NCBI GenBank assembly: GCA_017643165.1
Contig: JAEPNY010000001.1
Location: 372,001 to 436,000, forward strand
Reading direction: 5' to 3'
Source: Psychroserpens sp.
GTDB taxonomy: Bacteria > Bacteroidota > Bacteroidia > Flavobacteriales > Flavobacteriaceae
Length of the DNA: 64,000 nucleotides
The notes beneath the pieces were generated by a model that was not told the origin of the DNA, made no database searches, and saw only the letters and a program-made list of their open reading frames with translations. The translations under genes were made by a program, and so were the position numbers. Below are positions 7,893 through 18,240 of the stretch, one piece after another. Positions within the stretch are counted from its first letter, which is position 1; each line of letters begins with the position of its first letter.

Positions 7893-8402
7893 ATGAAAAA
7901 ATTAATCGTTCTTAAATCTTTGGTTGACTACACATGGATAATTTCTTGTATACCTTTATTGGTTGCATTGCCTGTAATTGTTGTATGGATGTTTTTTGAC
8001 ACCAAACTAATTGAGAAATTAAACCTTGTATCTTCAGAATCGACTTCAACAGAATTGGTTTATGCCATGTTTTATGTCATATTACTCTCGGTATTGGTTT
8101 ATATAGGGATCTACTGTTTTTATTTATTCAGGAAAACGCTGCGCTATTTTCAGCGGTCTAAACCGTTTCATCATGATGTGATACAGAATTTTAATAAGAT
8201 TGGAAAATTATTAAATGTCATTGGAATTGTTGGTTGTCTTGGGATATTCCTTGGACAGTTTATTTTGACAGACTCAGTTTCGATCACTTTTGGATTTAGC
8301 CCATATGTAATGATTATTTGTCTTGGATTATTCTTTATGGTTTTAAGCGAATTATTTAAGGGAGCTAAAGTAGCGAAAGAGGAAAATGAATTAACGATAT
8401 AA
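7893..8402 (+). CDS. DUF2975 family membrane protein
   Basis: 169 residues with four hydrophobic segments (about 14-32, 54-75, 103-121 and 131-150), the layout of DUF2975 proteins such as the partner of the B. subtilis YozG-type regulator. It is an inner-membrane protein with no known reaction. The XRE regulator gene begins 2 bases after its stop, the usual arrangement for this family, which suggests the membrane protein senses something or modulates the regulator. Expression is probably controlled by the two palindromes upstream. Confidence 0.85.
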   Translation: MKKLIVLKSLVDYTWIISCIPLLVALPVIVVWMFFDTKLIEKLNLVSSESTSTELVYAMFYVILLSVLVYIGIYCFYLFRKTLRYFQRSKPFHHDVIQNFNKIGKLLNVIGIVGCLGIFLGQFILTDSVSITFGFSPYVMIICLGLFFMVLSELFKGAKVAKEENELTI

Positions 8403-8404
8403 TT

Positions 8405-8611
8405 ATGGCCATCATTGTAAATCTTGATATCATGTTGGCCAAGCGAGGAATGAAAAGTTATGAACTTGCTGAAATTGTAGGAATCACTACGGCTAATTTA
8501 TCTATTCTAAAAACTGGAAAAGCGAAGGCGATTAGATTTTCTACGTTAGAAGCTATTTGTAAAGCTCTGGATTGCCAACCTGCAGATATCTTAGCGTATG
8601 TTGAAGACTGA
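8405..8611 (+). CDS. YozG-like XRE/Cro-type helix-turn-helix regulator
   Basis: 68 residues that are almost entirely one helix-turn-helix: VNLDIMLAKRGMKSYELAEIVGITTANLSILKTGKAKAIRF, then the ALDCQPADILAY end typical of the YozG group. It should bind DNA as a dimer. The two palindromes before the operon are the obvious candidates for its site, so autoregulation is inferred. The stop overlaps the start of the next gene by 14 bases. Confidence 0.9.
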   Translation: MAIIVNLDIMLAKRGMKSYELAEIVGITTANLSILKTGKAKAIRFSTLEAICKALDCQPADILAYVED

Positions 8612-9143
8612 GATTACATATCATCGTGTACGTTCGGATGAAGAGTTGGAGGCAATACTGAAACTTCAAGAAGCGAATTCAAAAGCAACTTTATCTTCTG
8701 CAGAGCAAATAAAGGAGGGGTTTGTTACGGTAAAACACACCACGGATCTTCTTGAACGTATGAACAATTTTTGCCCTCATATGATTGCAAAATATGATGG
8801 TCGTGTTGTTGCTTATGCATTATGTATGCTAGAATCATTTCGAAATGATATTCCAATTTTAATTCCAATGTTTACTGAAATTGATAAGGTTGTAACTACA
8901 GATCTACGATACATTGTTATGGGTCAGATTTGCGTTGCTAAGTCTTATAGAGGACAAGGTATATTTAGAGGATTATATCATTATATGGCTACTGAATTGC
9001 AATCGGATTTTGATATGATCATTACTGAAGTTGATGCCTCAAATACGCGCTCATCTGGTGCGCATCGTTCGGTTGGTTTCAAGGTGTTAGATACCTATCA
9101 CGCAAATGATCATGACTGGGAACTTATTGGTCTTGAAATCTAG
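8598..9143 (+). CDS. GNAT family N-acetyltransferase
   Basis: 181 residues with a GNAT fold: the acetyl-CoA-binding motif A is QICVAKSYRGQGIFRGLYHYM (Q/R-x-x-G-x-G/A form RGQGIF), and ITEVDASNTRSSGAHRSVGF is the C-terminal motif B. The substrate is unknown and it should be cytoplasmic. The ATG at 8598 lies inside the preceding regulator gene (14-base overlap), so it is translated from the same mRNA as the DUF2975 and YozG-like genes. Confidence 0.85.
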   Translation: MLKTEITYHRVRSDEELEAILKLQEANSKATLSSAEQIKEGFVTVKHTTDLLERMNNFCPHMIAKYDGRVVAYALCMLESFRNDIPILIPMFTEIDKVVTTDLRYIVMGQICVAKSYRGQGIFRGLYHYMATELQSDFDMIITEVDASNTRSSGAHRSVGFKVLDTYHANDHDWELIGLEI

Positions 9144-9150
9144 TGGTTTA

Positions 9151-10368
9151 TTATTGTCGTCTGTTAGCTAGTAACGGAGGCGGTTCTCCTGTAAACGGAT
9201 TCCATCGGCTAATTGTTCTGGCCTCCATACCTGCAGCATTGATCACGGCTCTATCTCCATAACGTTCTCGCATCTTATCAATAGCTTGACTCAATTGTAG
9301 TCGTTTTTCATCATCTTCAAACAAATGGATCTGATGACCGCCTTCAACAAGATGGCTAAATTTTACACCAACTAGTCGTACTAAGAGTCGACGGTTGTAG
9401 AGTTTCTTGAAGAGATCCATTACTACCGGAATGATATTGTGGTCCATAGAACTGTACGGGATCCGTTTTTGTTGGGTATAGGTCTGAAAATCTGAATAAC
9501 GGATTTTAAAAGTAATGCAAGCGGTTAATTTATTACCACGACGTAATTGATAGGCTAAATTTTCAGCCATAGCAATGATAATACCTTTAAGTTTTGATAC
9601 ATCTGTGGTATCCTGATTAAAGGTGCGTTCGGTAGAGATGGATTTTCGTTCGTGATATTGAACAACAGGACTATTATCAATGCCATTGGCTTTCCGCCAA
9701 ATGGATAGTCCGTTTTTCCCTAGGACCTTATGCATTAATTCCATTGGCATCTCTTGAACTGTTCTGATCTGTTTGATGCCCAGATCACATAATGCTTTAT
9801 AGGTAACATTCCCAACCATAGGGATTTTTTTTACTGAAAGTGGAGCGAGAAAAGGCTTTTCAGTTCCAGTAAGAATACGAATTTCGTTATTGGGTTTGGC
9901 TTCACCAGTAGCGATCTTTGAAACCGTTTTGTTAAGGGATAATCCAAATGAAATGGGTAAACCAGTTTCTTTAATAATGCGTTGTCGTAACTCGGAAGCT
10001 AGCTTGTGACAGCCAAAGAACTTATCCATACCAGTAAGGTCAATATAGAATTCATCTACTGAAGTCTTTTCATATAGTGGAACACTCTCTTTGATCACTT
10101 CGGTTACATTTTGAGAGAACTTCGTATAAACGCCTGAATTACCTCTAAGCACAATGGCTTCTGGGCATAATTGTTTAGCCATACGCATAGGCATAGCAGA
10201 GTGAATTCCAAATTGACGAGCTTCATAACTGCAAGAGGCTACCACACCACGATCACTAGTGCCACCAATAAGTACAGGTTTCCCGTTAAGCCGACTATCT
10301 AGTAGACGTTCACAGGATACAAAAAAAGTATCCAAATCCATATGTACTATAGCACGATTACGATTCAT
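9151..10368 (-). CDS. dinB: Y-family DNA polymerase (DNA polymerase IV type)
   Basis: 405 residues. It is a translesion polymerase that copies damaged DNA at low fidelity. The palm carries the metal-binding residues: D11 in HMDLDTFF and D105-E106 in SVDEFYID. F15/F16 are the steric gate that excludes ribonucleotides. The little-finger domain occupies about residues 240-350, and QIHLF (346-350) fits a beta-clamp binding motif. The C-terminal WNPFTGEPPPLL tail is conserved among relatives. It starts 8 bases after the dnaE-like gene, so the two are one transcript opposite a LexA-like repressor, a typical damage-inducible mutagenesis module. Confidence 0.95.
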   Translation of the reverse strand: MNRNRAIVHMDLDTFFVSCERLLDSRLNGKPVLIGGTSDRGVVASCSYEARQFGIHSAMPMRMAKQLCPEAIVLRGNSGVYTKFSQNVTEVIKESVPLYEKTSVDEFYIDLTGMDKFFGCHKLASELRQRIIKETGLPISFGLSLNKTVSKIATGEAKPNNEIRILTGTEKPFLAPLSVKKIPMVGNVTYKALCDLGIKQIRTVQEMPMELMHKVLGKNGLSIWRKANGIDNSPVVQYHERKSISTERTFNQDTTDVSKLKGIIIAMAENLAYQLRRGNKLTACITFKIRYSDFQTYTQQKRIPYSSMDHNIIPVVMDLFKKLYNRRLLVRLVGVKFSHLVEGGHQIHLFEDDEKRLQLSQAIDKMRERYGDRAVINAAGMEARTISRWNPFTGEPPPLLANRRQ

Positions 10369-10376
10369 TTAAGATT

Positions 10377-13300
10377 CTAGGGTTTAAAGGTTTTATGAGT
10401 TCTTGAAACTTTGTGAGTTAATGAAGCGGCCTTATGATCTTTAAAGCTCTTTTTATTTTGAAAGGTGTTGTTTTTAGATTGTACAGCATAGCGAGGGTCT
10501 TCAATAATCGCTGCGCGTTGCATTTCAGATACTTCAATAGTCACACAGTCGAATTCTATCATCACCTTTCCTTTAATTGTATAGATACCATTTCCTCTAA
10601 ATGGGTATTTGGCTGCAACAGGAGGGAAGTGAACGGTATCAATGAAATCACCATCATAATCTAAAAATGTACCGAAGAACATATGCTTTCGATTAGCTGT
10701 TTTTGTATTCTTAGTTGCAACTAGATAGCCTTCAATAGTAATGGTTTTATATTCAAAATTGGTCAGCTGCTTGGCGCGCATAGAATTTGTTGACTGCGTT
10801 TGTAATAAATGAAACGGATTACATAGGGGAAAGCTTAATAATTCAATTTCATCAAAAGCATTTTCAAGTGCTGTACTCGACAGTTTTGGAGTCTGGTAAT
10901 TGATACGTTCGGTTTTAAATAGCGTCATAATATGATCCTCAACTACAGTTTTACTAATCTTAAGGTGGGCTTCCCAAAGCAGCTCCCGTTTATTGATATT
11001 GGTAAATCGAAAGGCATTGATCTTAATAAGAATAGTGATCTGCTCTACAGATATTGGAACGCGCTCAATAAAATCATCAAGGCTTTCAAAAGGACCATTT
11101 TTAGTGCGTTCTTCTACAATTCGCTTGGTGGTTTTAGATTCGAATGCTTGTAAGAACATAAACCCTAAAAAGATGGTTTTACCTTTTATGATGGCTTGCG
11201 TATAACTTGTATTTACACAGGGAGGTTCAATACGACCACCATGCATGCGAGCTTCGTGCACATAGAGTTCTGTTCTATAAAACCCTCCAAAGTTATTGAT
11301 GCAAGCTGTCATATATTCTAGAGGAAAATAGGCTTTTAAAAACAGACTTTGATAGCTTTCAACAGCATAAGAAGCCGAATGACCTTTAGCGAAAGCATAA
11401 CCAGCAAAACTTTCGATTTGTCGCCAGATCTCTTTGGTGAGTGCTTCAGATTTTCCTGTGTGCTTACAATTATCGAAGAAGCGTTGCTTGACCTTTAGAA
11501 ATTCTTCTCTGGAACGAAACTTCCCAGACATACCACGGCGTAACATGTCGGCTTCCCCAAGATTAAGTCCGCCAAAATGATGCGCTACTTTGATCACATC
11601 TTCTTGATAGACCATAACACCATAAGTTTCAGGCATGATCTCTAGTAATACAGGGTGGGCATCTTTACGACGTTCAGGGTAGCGGTACCGCAATATGTAT
11701 TCACGCATCATACCACTTTGAGAAACACCTGGTCGAATGACAGAACTGGCAGCTACTAATCCAAGATAATTGTCCACTTGTAATTTTCGAAGGAGCATGC
11801 GCATGGCAGGAGATTCTACATAAAAACAGCCTATGGCTTTTGCATTTTTAAGCAGGTCTTTTATGCGTTCGTCTTTTTTAAAACGTTTGATATCATGAAC
11901 ATCAACGGCTGTTTTATTGGGATGATTATAACGTATGATTTCAACAGTTTCTTTGATCTTTCCTAAACCACGCTGACTTAAAATATCAAACTTATACAAA
12001 CCAATATCTTCGGCGACTACCATATCAAATTGTGTTGTAGCGAACCCTTTAGGAGGCATGAAGGTAGCACCATAGTAATGGATTGGTCTTTCAGAAATTA
12101 AGATTCCTCCTGCATGAATACCTAGATAATTAGGGAAACCTTCAATATAGGTGCTGTATTTAATAACTAGTTGTGAAAGTCTATCCAGTTGATTGATGTC
12201 ATACTTTCCTCTAGTAAGGGTATCCATTTCAGATTTTGGTAGTCCAAAGACCTTCCCAAGTTCTCTAACTGAAGCTCTGAATTTGAAGGTGTTATAGACC
12301 GTTATTAAGGCTGTATGCTTAAAGGTTTTGAAAATGAATTCTGTAATATCATCACGATCTCTCCAAGAGAAATCAATATCAAAGTCTGGTGGATTTTGAC
12401 GAAACAGATTGATAAAGCGTTCAAAATATAGGTCTAGTTCTACAGGATCTACGTCAGTAATACGAAGTAAGTAGGCAACAATACTATTCGCCCCACTACC
12501 ACGACCAACATAGAAGTAGCCTTTGCTTCTGGCATATTTTAGAATTTTCCAATTGATCAAAAAATAGGAGACAAAGTTCTTTTCTTCAATAATATTCAGT
12601 TCTTTTTCGATTCTGGCAAAAATTCTAGCTCCTGGTTTTTTGTAACGATAGTGTAGTCCTTGATAGGTCAATTTTTTAAGTAACCTAAAATCTAGCTTTT
12701 GGTTATTGGTATAAGATTCCTGATTATTGGGTGTTTGTTGTGAAAAATCAAAATTGATAGTGCATCTGCTTAATAATGCCTTTGTGTTTTCAATAAGCTC
12801 AGGAAATTCCTGATAAGTATTACAAAGTTGATCATACGGTAACATCATATCGTTAACATCACCTTCTTCAGACTTTGATAGTTTGCTTAAAAGTGTATTG
12901 TTATCGATAGCGCGTAATAGTCGGTGTGTATTGAATCCCTTTTTATTTTGAAAGGATACGGTTTTTAAAATAACGAGCTTGTGTTGTAAGCGATGCCATT
13001 TAGAAAACTTAAGCGCGTTGAGGTCTTTGGGTTTGATGCCCAAGAATTCATTGTCTTTGAGGGTATACGATTGACCTTTTTGGTAAGGGTAGATCACATA
13101 ACAGTCTCTAATATCTTCTTCTGGTCGTTCAGGGATCTGTAATTCTTCATCATGGAGAAACTTAGATAAGTAGGTATTGATATTTTGAAATCCCTGATTG
13201 TTCTTAGCTATTAAAATGAATTGTTGCTTTGCACCATTTCTAAAATCCACCCCAAGGATTGGCTTGATCTGATACTTTTCAGAAATACGTACAAAATCTA

Positions 13301-13433
13301 AACAAGCAGAGGTGTTATTAATATCTGTTAATGCTAGTGTATTTATACTGTTTTCTGAAGCTATGGCAAGCAGCTTTTTGGGCGCAATCGTGCCGTAACG
13401 TAAGCTATAATATGTGTGGCAATTGAGATACAT
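10377..13433 (-). CDS. Short DnaE-type (probably error-prone) DNA polymerase III alpha subunit
   Basis: 1018 residues from the ATG at 13433 (MYLNCHTYYSLRYG); an ATG 15 bases upstream is possible but lies closer to the operator. Domains in order: N-terminal PHP (its usual HxH is reduced to LNCH), polymerase palm with VGRGSGANSIVAYLL, PPDFDIDFSW (two catalytic aspartates) and YKFDIL (third), helix-hairpin-helix thumb/finger region, and a C-terminal OB fold (ITIEGYLVA). Genuine replicative DnaE proteins are about 1150-1450 residues; this shorter form beside a Y-family polymerase and an S24 repressor suggests a damage-inducible DnaE2-like enzyme. It is cotranscribed with dinB. Confidence 0.9.
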   Translation of the reverse strand: MYLNCHTYYSLRYGTIAPKKLLAIASENSINTLALTDINNTSACLDFVRISEKYQIKPILGVDFRNGAKQQFILIAKNNQGFQNINTYLSKFLHDEELQIPERPEEDIRDCYVIYPYQKGQSYTLKDNEFLGIKPKDLNALKFSKWHRLQHKLVILKTVSFQNKKGFNTHRLLRAIDNNTLLSKLSKSEEGDVNDMMLPYDQLCNTYQEFPELIENTKALLSRCTINFDFSQQTPNNQESYTNNQKLDFRLLKKLTYQGLHYRYKKPGARIFARIEKELNIIEEKNFVSYFLINWKILKYARSKGYFYVGRGSGANSIVAYLLRITDVDPVELDLYFERFINLFRQNPPDFDIDFSWRDRDDITEFIFKTFKHTALITVYNTFKFRASVRELGKVFGLPKSEMDTLTRGKYDINQLDRLSQLVIKYSTYIEGFPNYLGIHAGGILISERPIHYYGATFMPPKGFATTQFDMVVAEDIGLYKFDILSQRGLGKIKETVEIIRYNHPNKTAVDVHDIKRFKKDERIKDLLKNAKAIGCFYVESPAMRMLLRKLQVDNYLGLVAASSVIRPGVSQSGMMREYILRYRYPERRKDAHPVLLEIMPETYGVMVYQEDVIKVAHHFGGLNLGEADMLRRGMSGKFRSREEFLKVKQRFFDNCKHTGKSEALTKEIWRQIESFAGYAFAKGHSASYAVESYQSLFLKAYFPLEYMTACINNFGGFYRTELYVHEARMHGGRIEPPCVNTSYTQAIIKGKTIFLGFMFLQAFESKTTKRIVEERTKNGPFESLDDFIERVPISVEQITILIKINAFRFTNINKRELLWEAHLKISKTVVEDHIMTLFKTERINYQTPKLSSTALENAFDEIELLSFPLCNPFHLLQTQSTNSMRAKQLTNFEYKTITIEGYLVATKNTKTANRKHMFFGTFLDYDGDFIDTVHFPPVAAKYPFRGNGIYTIKGKVMIEFDCVTIEVSEMQRAAIIEDPRYAVQSKNNTFQNKKSFKDHKAASLTHKVSRTHKTFKP

Positions 13434-13445
13434 AATTAGGAATAA

Positions 13446-13453
13446 CAAAATTA
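13446..13453 (-). promoter_or_regulatory. -7 box of the dnaE-dinB transcript
   Basis: Minus-strand TAATTTTG matches TAnnTTTG and ends 12 bases before the ATG at 13433. Its last positions overlap the palindrome at 13452-13470, so a bound repressor would cover it. Confidence 0.5.
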
Positions 13454-13470
13454 ACTACTATATGTAGTTA
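13452..13470. promoter_or_regulatory. Candidate operator of the LexA-like repressor
   Basis: Inverted repeat TAACTAC-N5-GTAGTTA (spacer TATAT) in the 83-base gap between the dnaE-like gene and the repressor. It touches the -7 box of dnaE-dinB, and a further GTAGT half-site lies at 13486-13490 next to the repressor's own -7 box. The link to this repressor is inferred from position and symmetry. Confidence 0.6.
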
Positions 13471-13478
13471 TTGTTGCT

Positions 13479-13486
13479 TATATTTG
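13479..13486 (+). promoter_or_regulatory. -7 box of the LexA-like repressor gene
   Basis: TATATTTG, an exact TAnnTTTG match, 30 bases before the ATG at 13517. It is immediately downstream of the palindrome, which fits autorepression. Confidence 0.5.
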
Positions 13487-13516
13487 TAGTAAGTACTGTT
13501 AAAATTAAATCCGCTT

Positions 13517-14284
13517 ATGAAAAATATACAGGCTAATATTCGACATTTACGTTCTTTGAAACAGCTTTCGCAAGAACGTTTTGCAGACGAGTTAGGATGG
13601 TCCCGTTCTATGGTAGGTTCTTATGAGGAAGGGCGTTCGGAACCACCAATTGAACGATTGATTGATTTATCGAACTACTTCAATATTCCTATAGATATAT
13701 TGGTTAAAAACGATCTAAGACGTGCTAAAGACACCTCATTTATACAGGTAGGATCTAAGCGTGTATTATTTCCAGTGACTGTTAATGAAGACAATGAGGA
13801 CTTAATAGAGATCATTCCCGCGAAGGCTTCTGCAGGCTATTTAGAAGGCTATGATGATCCTGAGTATATTGAACAATTACAGAAGATCAAGTTACCTTTC
13901 TTACCAACGGGAACACATCGTGCTTTTCCTATCAAAGGAGATTCTATGCTGCCTGTAAAAGATGGGTCTTTTATTGTTGCAAAGTTTGTAGAGTCTATTG
14001 ATGAGGTCAGAAGTGGTAGGACTTATATTGTCTTAACCAAGGACGATGGGTTGGTCTATAAACGTGTATATCTACCGGAAGACGATGCGATTAATTTAAT
14101 ATTGAGTTCAGATAATAAGACCTATCAGCCTTATTCGGTTGCAAAAGAAAATGTCTTGGAACTTTGGGAGTTTACCTGCTGTATTAATACACAGGAATAT
14201 GACGAGAAAGAACTGAAAATGAGCAGTATAATGCAAATGTTTCAGGAATTAAAAGTCGAATTAGAAGCTGTAGGAAAATTCTAA
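13517..14284 (+). CDS. LexA-like XRE-S24 autocleaving repressor
   Basis: 255 residues. Residues about 5-62 are an XRE helix-turn-helix (LSQERFADELGWSRSMVGSYEEG); residues about 100-215 are an S24/LexA peptidase domain. The self-cleavage features are all present: A106-G107 in KASAGYLEG, nucleophile S143 in IKGDSMLP and K182 in VYKRVY. Known family behaviour is RecA-filament-stimulated self-cleavage that lifts repression after DNA damage. It is divergent from the dnaE-like and dinB genes with a palindrome between, so it probably controls them and itself. It is unlike classic LexA in carrying an XRE rather than winged-helix DNA-binding domain. Confidence 0.9.
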   Translation: MKNIQANIRHLRSLKQLSQERFADELGWSRSMVGSYEEGRSEPPIERLIDLSNYFNIPIDILVKNDLRRAKDTSFIQVGSKRVLFPVTVNEDNEDLIEIIPAKASAGYLEGYDDPEYIEQLQKIKLPFLPTGTHRAFPIKGDSMLPVKDGSFIVAKFVESIDEVRSGRTYIVLTKDDGLVYKRVYLPEDDAINLILSSDNKTYQPYSVAKENVLELWEFTCCINTQEYDEKELKMSSIMQMFQELKVELEAVGKF

Positions 14285-14381
14285 ATATTTGAAAATCAAT
14301 GCAATAAAATCACAAAAGTTAAGGAATTGTTAAAAAAAATACCTACTTTAGAGGTAACACTAACCAACATAGTCAACTAAC

Positions 14382-14549
14382 ATGGAAACGGAATCAAAGA
14401 ATTTCCGGGTATTGAGAGCGATTGATATTGGTGCTTTCCTTGCCTTATTGTTATTTGTGGCATTTTTTATTAAAACAATTATAGCTGTAGTAGATGCGTT
14501 TCAATCTGAAGCCTATACTAATGCTGTAGCTGGACTAAGTAGTATGTAA
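14382..14549 (+). CDS. Small single-pass membrane protein (55 residues)
   Basis: An ATG-started frame METESKNFRVLRAIDIGAFL, then a strongly hydrophobic stretch (residues about 15-35, ending AFFIKTIIAVV) and a short polar tail ending GLSSM. It follows the repressor gene by 97 bases and is followed 26 bases later by a perfect terminator, which gives it a clean gene-like layout. No family recognised. Too short for a conclusive coding call, but the hydrophilic-hydrophobic-hydrophilic layout and the isolated terminator argue for it. Confidence 0.55.
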   Translation: METESKNFRVLRAIDIGAFLALLLFVAFFIKTIIAVVDAFQSEAYTNAVAGLSSM

Positions 14550-14574
14550 CAAATCGCTTAGGAAAAGTTAAAAC

Positions 14575-14606
14575 AAAAACGCCAAACTGTAAAGTTTGGC
14601 GTTTTT
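14575..14606. terminator. Bidirectional terminator between small membrane protein and atpC
   Basis: Perfect 14-base arms (14575-14588, 14593-14606) with core AACGCCAAACT and a GTAA loop, flanked by A-run and T-run. It serves the small gene on the plus strand and atpDC on the minus strand. Confidence 0.9.
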
Positions 14607-14628
14607 TATTGGTTATAAATGGAATTGT

Positions 14629-14904
14629 TTAATCTGCTAAAACAATTACCTTATTATCTTTCATTTCAATTGTACCAGATGAAATAGGTAACCAGAATCC
14701 TTTATCCGATTTATTGAAAAGGTTTTCAACGTCTTCTTCTAAAGTGATGTCACCATTAATTTTCACATTACCTTCTTTCAATAATGAAATAATAGGTGCG
14801 TGATTATTCAACATCTCAAATTCACCCATCACACCTGGAACAGTAACGCTAGTTACTTCTCCACTAAATAGTGTTGCTTCTGGTGATACAATTTCTAAAT
14901 GCAT
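14629..14904 (-). CDS. atpC: F1Fo ATP synthase epsilon subunit (short form)
   Basis: 91 residues forming only the N-terminal beta sandwich of the epsilon subunit: MHLEIVSPEATLFSGEVTSV, then GVMGEFEMLNNHAPIISLL, the strongly conserved part that contacts gamma and the c-ring. The E. coli subunit is about 139 residues; the C-terminal two-helix regulatory domain is absent, as in many Bacteroidota. It lies 17 bases after atpD and is cotranscribed. The other ATP synthase genes are not in the window. Confidence 0.95.
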   Translation of the reverse strand: MHLEIVSPEATLFSGEVTSVTVPGVMGEFEMLNNHAPIISLLKEGNVKINGDITLEEDVENLFNKSDKGFWLPISSGTIEMKDNKVIVLAD

Positions 14905-14921
14905 GTGTTATTTGTTTTAGA

Positions 14922-16433
<1,512 letters not shown>

Positions 16434-16488
16434 TTATGTGTTTAATGTTTAGATATTTTGATTCAAAAAACATTCGTTTTTCGCGCTG

Positions 16489-16522
16489 CAAAGATATAGC
16501 ATTTAATTTAAAATTAAAGCAA
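16489..16522 (-). promoter_or_regulatory. Promoter of atpDC
   Basis: On the minus strand TATCTTTG (16489-16496) matches the -7 consensus exactly, with a TTG (16520-16522) 23 bases further upstream as a candidate -33 box. It would leave an untranslated leader of about 50 bases before atpD. Confidence 0.6.
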
Positions 16523-16547
16523 AAATTTCAGGCTTTTTTGAGCATAA

Positions 16548-16588
16548 AAAAACACCTTCATTTGAAGTTCCAAAATGAAGGTGTTTTT
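16548..16588 (-). terminator. Terminator after the SGNH lipoprotein gene
   Basis: Perfect 16-base arms (16548-16563 and 16573-16588), core ACACCTTCAT, loop of 9. A-runs on the plus strand give a T-run after the hairpin on the minus strand. It lies 21 bases past the stop at 16609. Confidence 0.9.
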
Positions 16589-16608
16589 AAGTATGTTTTT
16601 ATAGTTAT

Positions 16609-18219
16609 CTACTGTAATTGAGGGGAGTAATTTGTTGGGTAGTTACCTACATCAACAAAGTTTCCAGATGCGTTGAAATTTGAGCCGTAATTAAGATCAA
16701 TTGCTCTCATAAACTCATTCGCGATCAATGCATAACCTCTAGCTGTTGGATGAACACCGTCTAAAGAAAAGGCACCACCAAAGACTAAACTTGAATTAAG
16801 GGTGTAATTTCCTGTAGTAATTCCACCATTAGCTAATTGGTTTAATAATGCATTTGCATCAACAAATGCTAAACCTGCTTGATTAGCTGCATTACTAATA
16901 GTAGCATTGAATCCTGCTGTCGCTTGAGCGATCTCAGCCTGTTCTGTTGGTAATAATACCCAATTGTCAGCTAAAGGAAGCGATACACCTTCTACTGAAA
17001 ACTGTCCTGCTAATTCAACTGATAAACCTTGTGAAACTAAAAATGCAACTTGATCTGTATTTACAGTTCCAATAATCGCTGAACTTGGCAACACAAGAAG
17101 GTCCTCTGGAGTTGCTTGTCTAGCTTGGCCATACACAGTTCCTAATAAACCAGCGACTAATGGTGCTGCTTCTGGTGGTAATCCAAAAGATTGCACAAAT
17201 GCTGGGAATGTAGGGCTAGCCAATAATGTACCTGCAATCTGAGCTGATAAATTAGCTAAACTTTCATCTTGAATAACTACAGGGCTAGCAGCAGTTTCAG
17301 AAAATATAATCGCACGCTCAGGCTCACCTAAAAATGCAAACACTTGATTTAATTGTCCGAAAATTCCATTTAAGGTCGGGATTTGAGGACCGAAACTTGG
17401 GTTGCTAGGATCTAGTGGATCGTGAGGAACCGTCGTGAAAAATGGAATTGATGTCACATCTGGAATATTAGCTACTACACCATCAGCTCCAGAAGCTGTT
17501 AAATTTGTTATTAGTGTATTATATGCAAAATCAAATGTTCCTTGGTCTGTAAGCGCACCTGCCGCACCACCTGAGGTAGCATATCCTAAGACATCATTAT
17601 TTCCAATCCAAAGTGAAAAGAACGTTGGTGATTGTGCTAAAGCTAGTTCAAGCAAAGTAGCATCCGAATTTCCTGCAACTCTTACGGCGTAAGGATTGGC
17701 AGCAGCTGGGAAGTTTCCAAGATTACCATAGCCAGGTGCGATCAAGTGAAAACTTAAGGCTCCTGGAACACCCAAATTGTTAAAAGGTCCTGCTGGAGGC
17801 GTTGATAATTCCGTTCCCGGAGTCACGGGTCCAATAATTGATTCTAATGGAACTGGTCCAGCACCACCAAATACTAATCTTGGTTCTAAAATTCTCATAC
17901 CACCTAAAGTCATCCCTCCAATATTATCGCTCATTAAAGGCTGCGTAAACGCTCCACCTCCTACTTGAGCAAATTTCTGTGATAAAATATTTGGATAGGA
18001 GTTTTCTTGACCAGCAATAAATAATGCATTATCGGTGAAACCAGCTGTTAACGAATTTCCAAGAGAAACAAAATTGGAAAAGTTAGCAGCACCGGTAGTT
18101 AATTCTGGTAATACTTCTGTATCATTCCCTCTATTTCTTAGATCCTCTAGCTGGTCATTTTCACAGGCTATGAATCCTAAGGTAAGTAGGGATAACGCTA
18201 TATATTTAATTTTTTTCAT
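16609..18219 (-). CDS. Outer-membrane SGNH/GDSL-family lipoprotein hydrolase
   Basis: 536 residues. A lipoprotein signal peptide (LLTLGFIAC, lipid on C19) targets it to the membrane. SGNH blocks are present: block I FVSLGNSLTAG with nucleophile S56 (GNSL in place of GDSL), block III IGNNDVLGY, and block V DGVHPTARGYALIANE with the D-H pair. The family comprises esterases and lipases. It is longer than simple SGNH enzymes because of a region of about 200 residues inserted between blocks III and V. It starts 21 bases after the stop of a TonB-dependent receptor gene, so receptor and hydrolase are coexpressed, likely acting on one acylated substrate at the surface. Confidence 0.88.
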   Translation of the reverse strand: MKKIKYIALSLLTLGFIACENDQLEDLRNRGNDTEVLPELTTGAANFSNFVSLGNSLTAGFTDNALFIAGQENSYPNILSQKFAQVGGGAFTQPLMSDNIGGMTLGGMRILEPRLVFGGAGPVPLESIIGPVTPGTELSTPPAGPFNNLGVPGALSFHLIAPGYGNLGNFPAAANPYAVRVAGNSDATLLELALAQSPTFFSLWIGNNDVLGYATSGGAAGALTDQGTFDFAYNTLITNLTASGADGVVANIPDVTSIPFFTTVPHDPLDPSNPSFGPQIPTLNGIFGQLNQVFAFLGEPERAIIFSETAASPVVIQDESLANLSAQIAGTLLASPTFPAFVQSFGLPPEAAPLVAGLLGTVYGQARQATPEDLLVLPSSAIIGTVNTDQVAFLVSQGLSVELAGQFSVEGVSLPLADNWVLLPTEQAEIAQATAGFNATISNAANQAGLAFVDANALLNQLANGGITTGNYTLNSSLVFGGAFSLDGVHPTARGYALIANEFMRAIDLNYGSNFNASGNFVDVGNYPTNYSPQLQ

Positions 18220-18240
18220 TTTAATATTGCTATTATGTTA

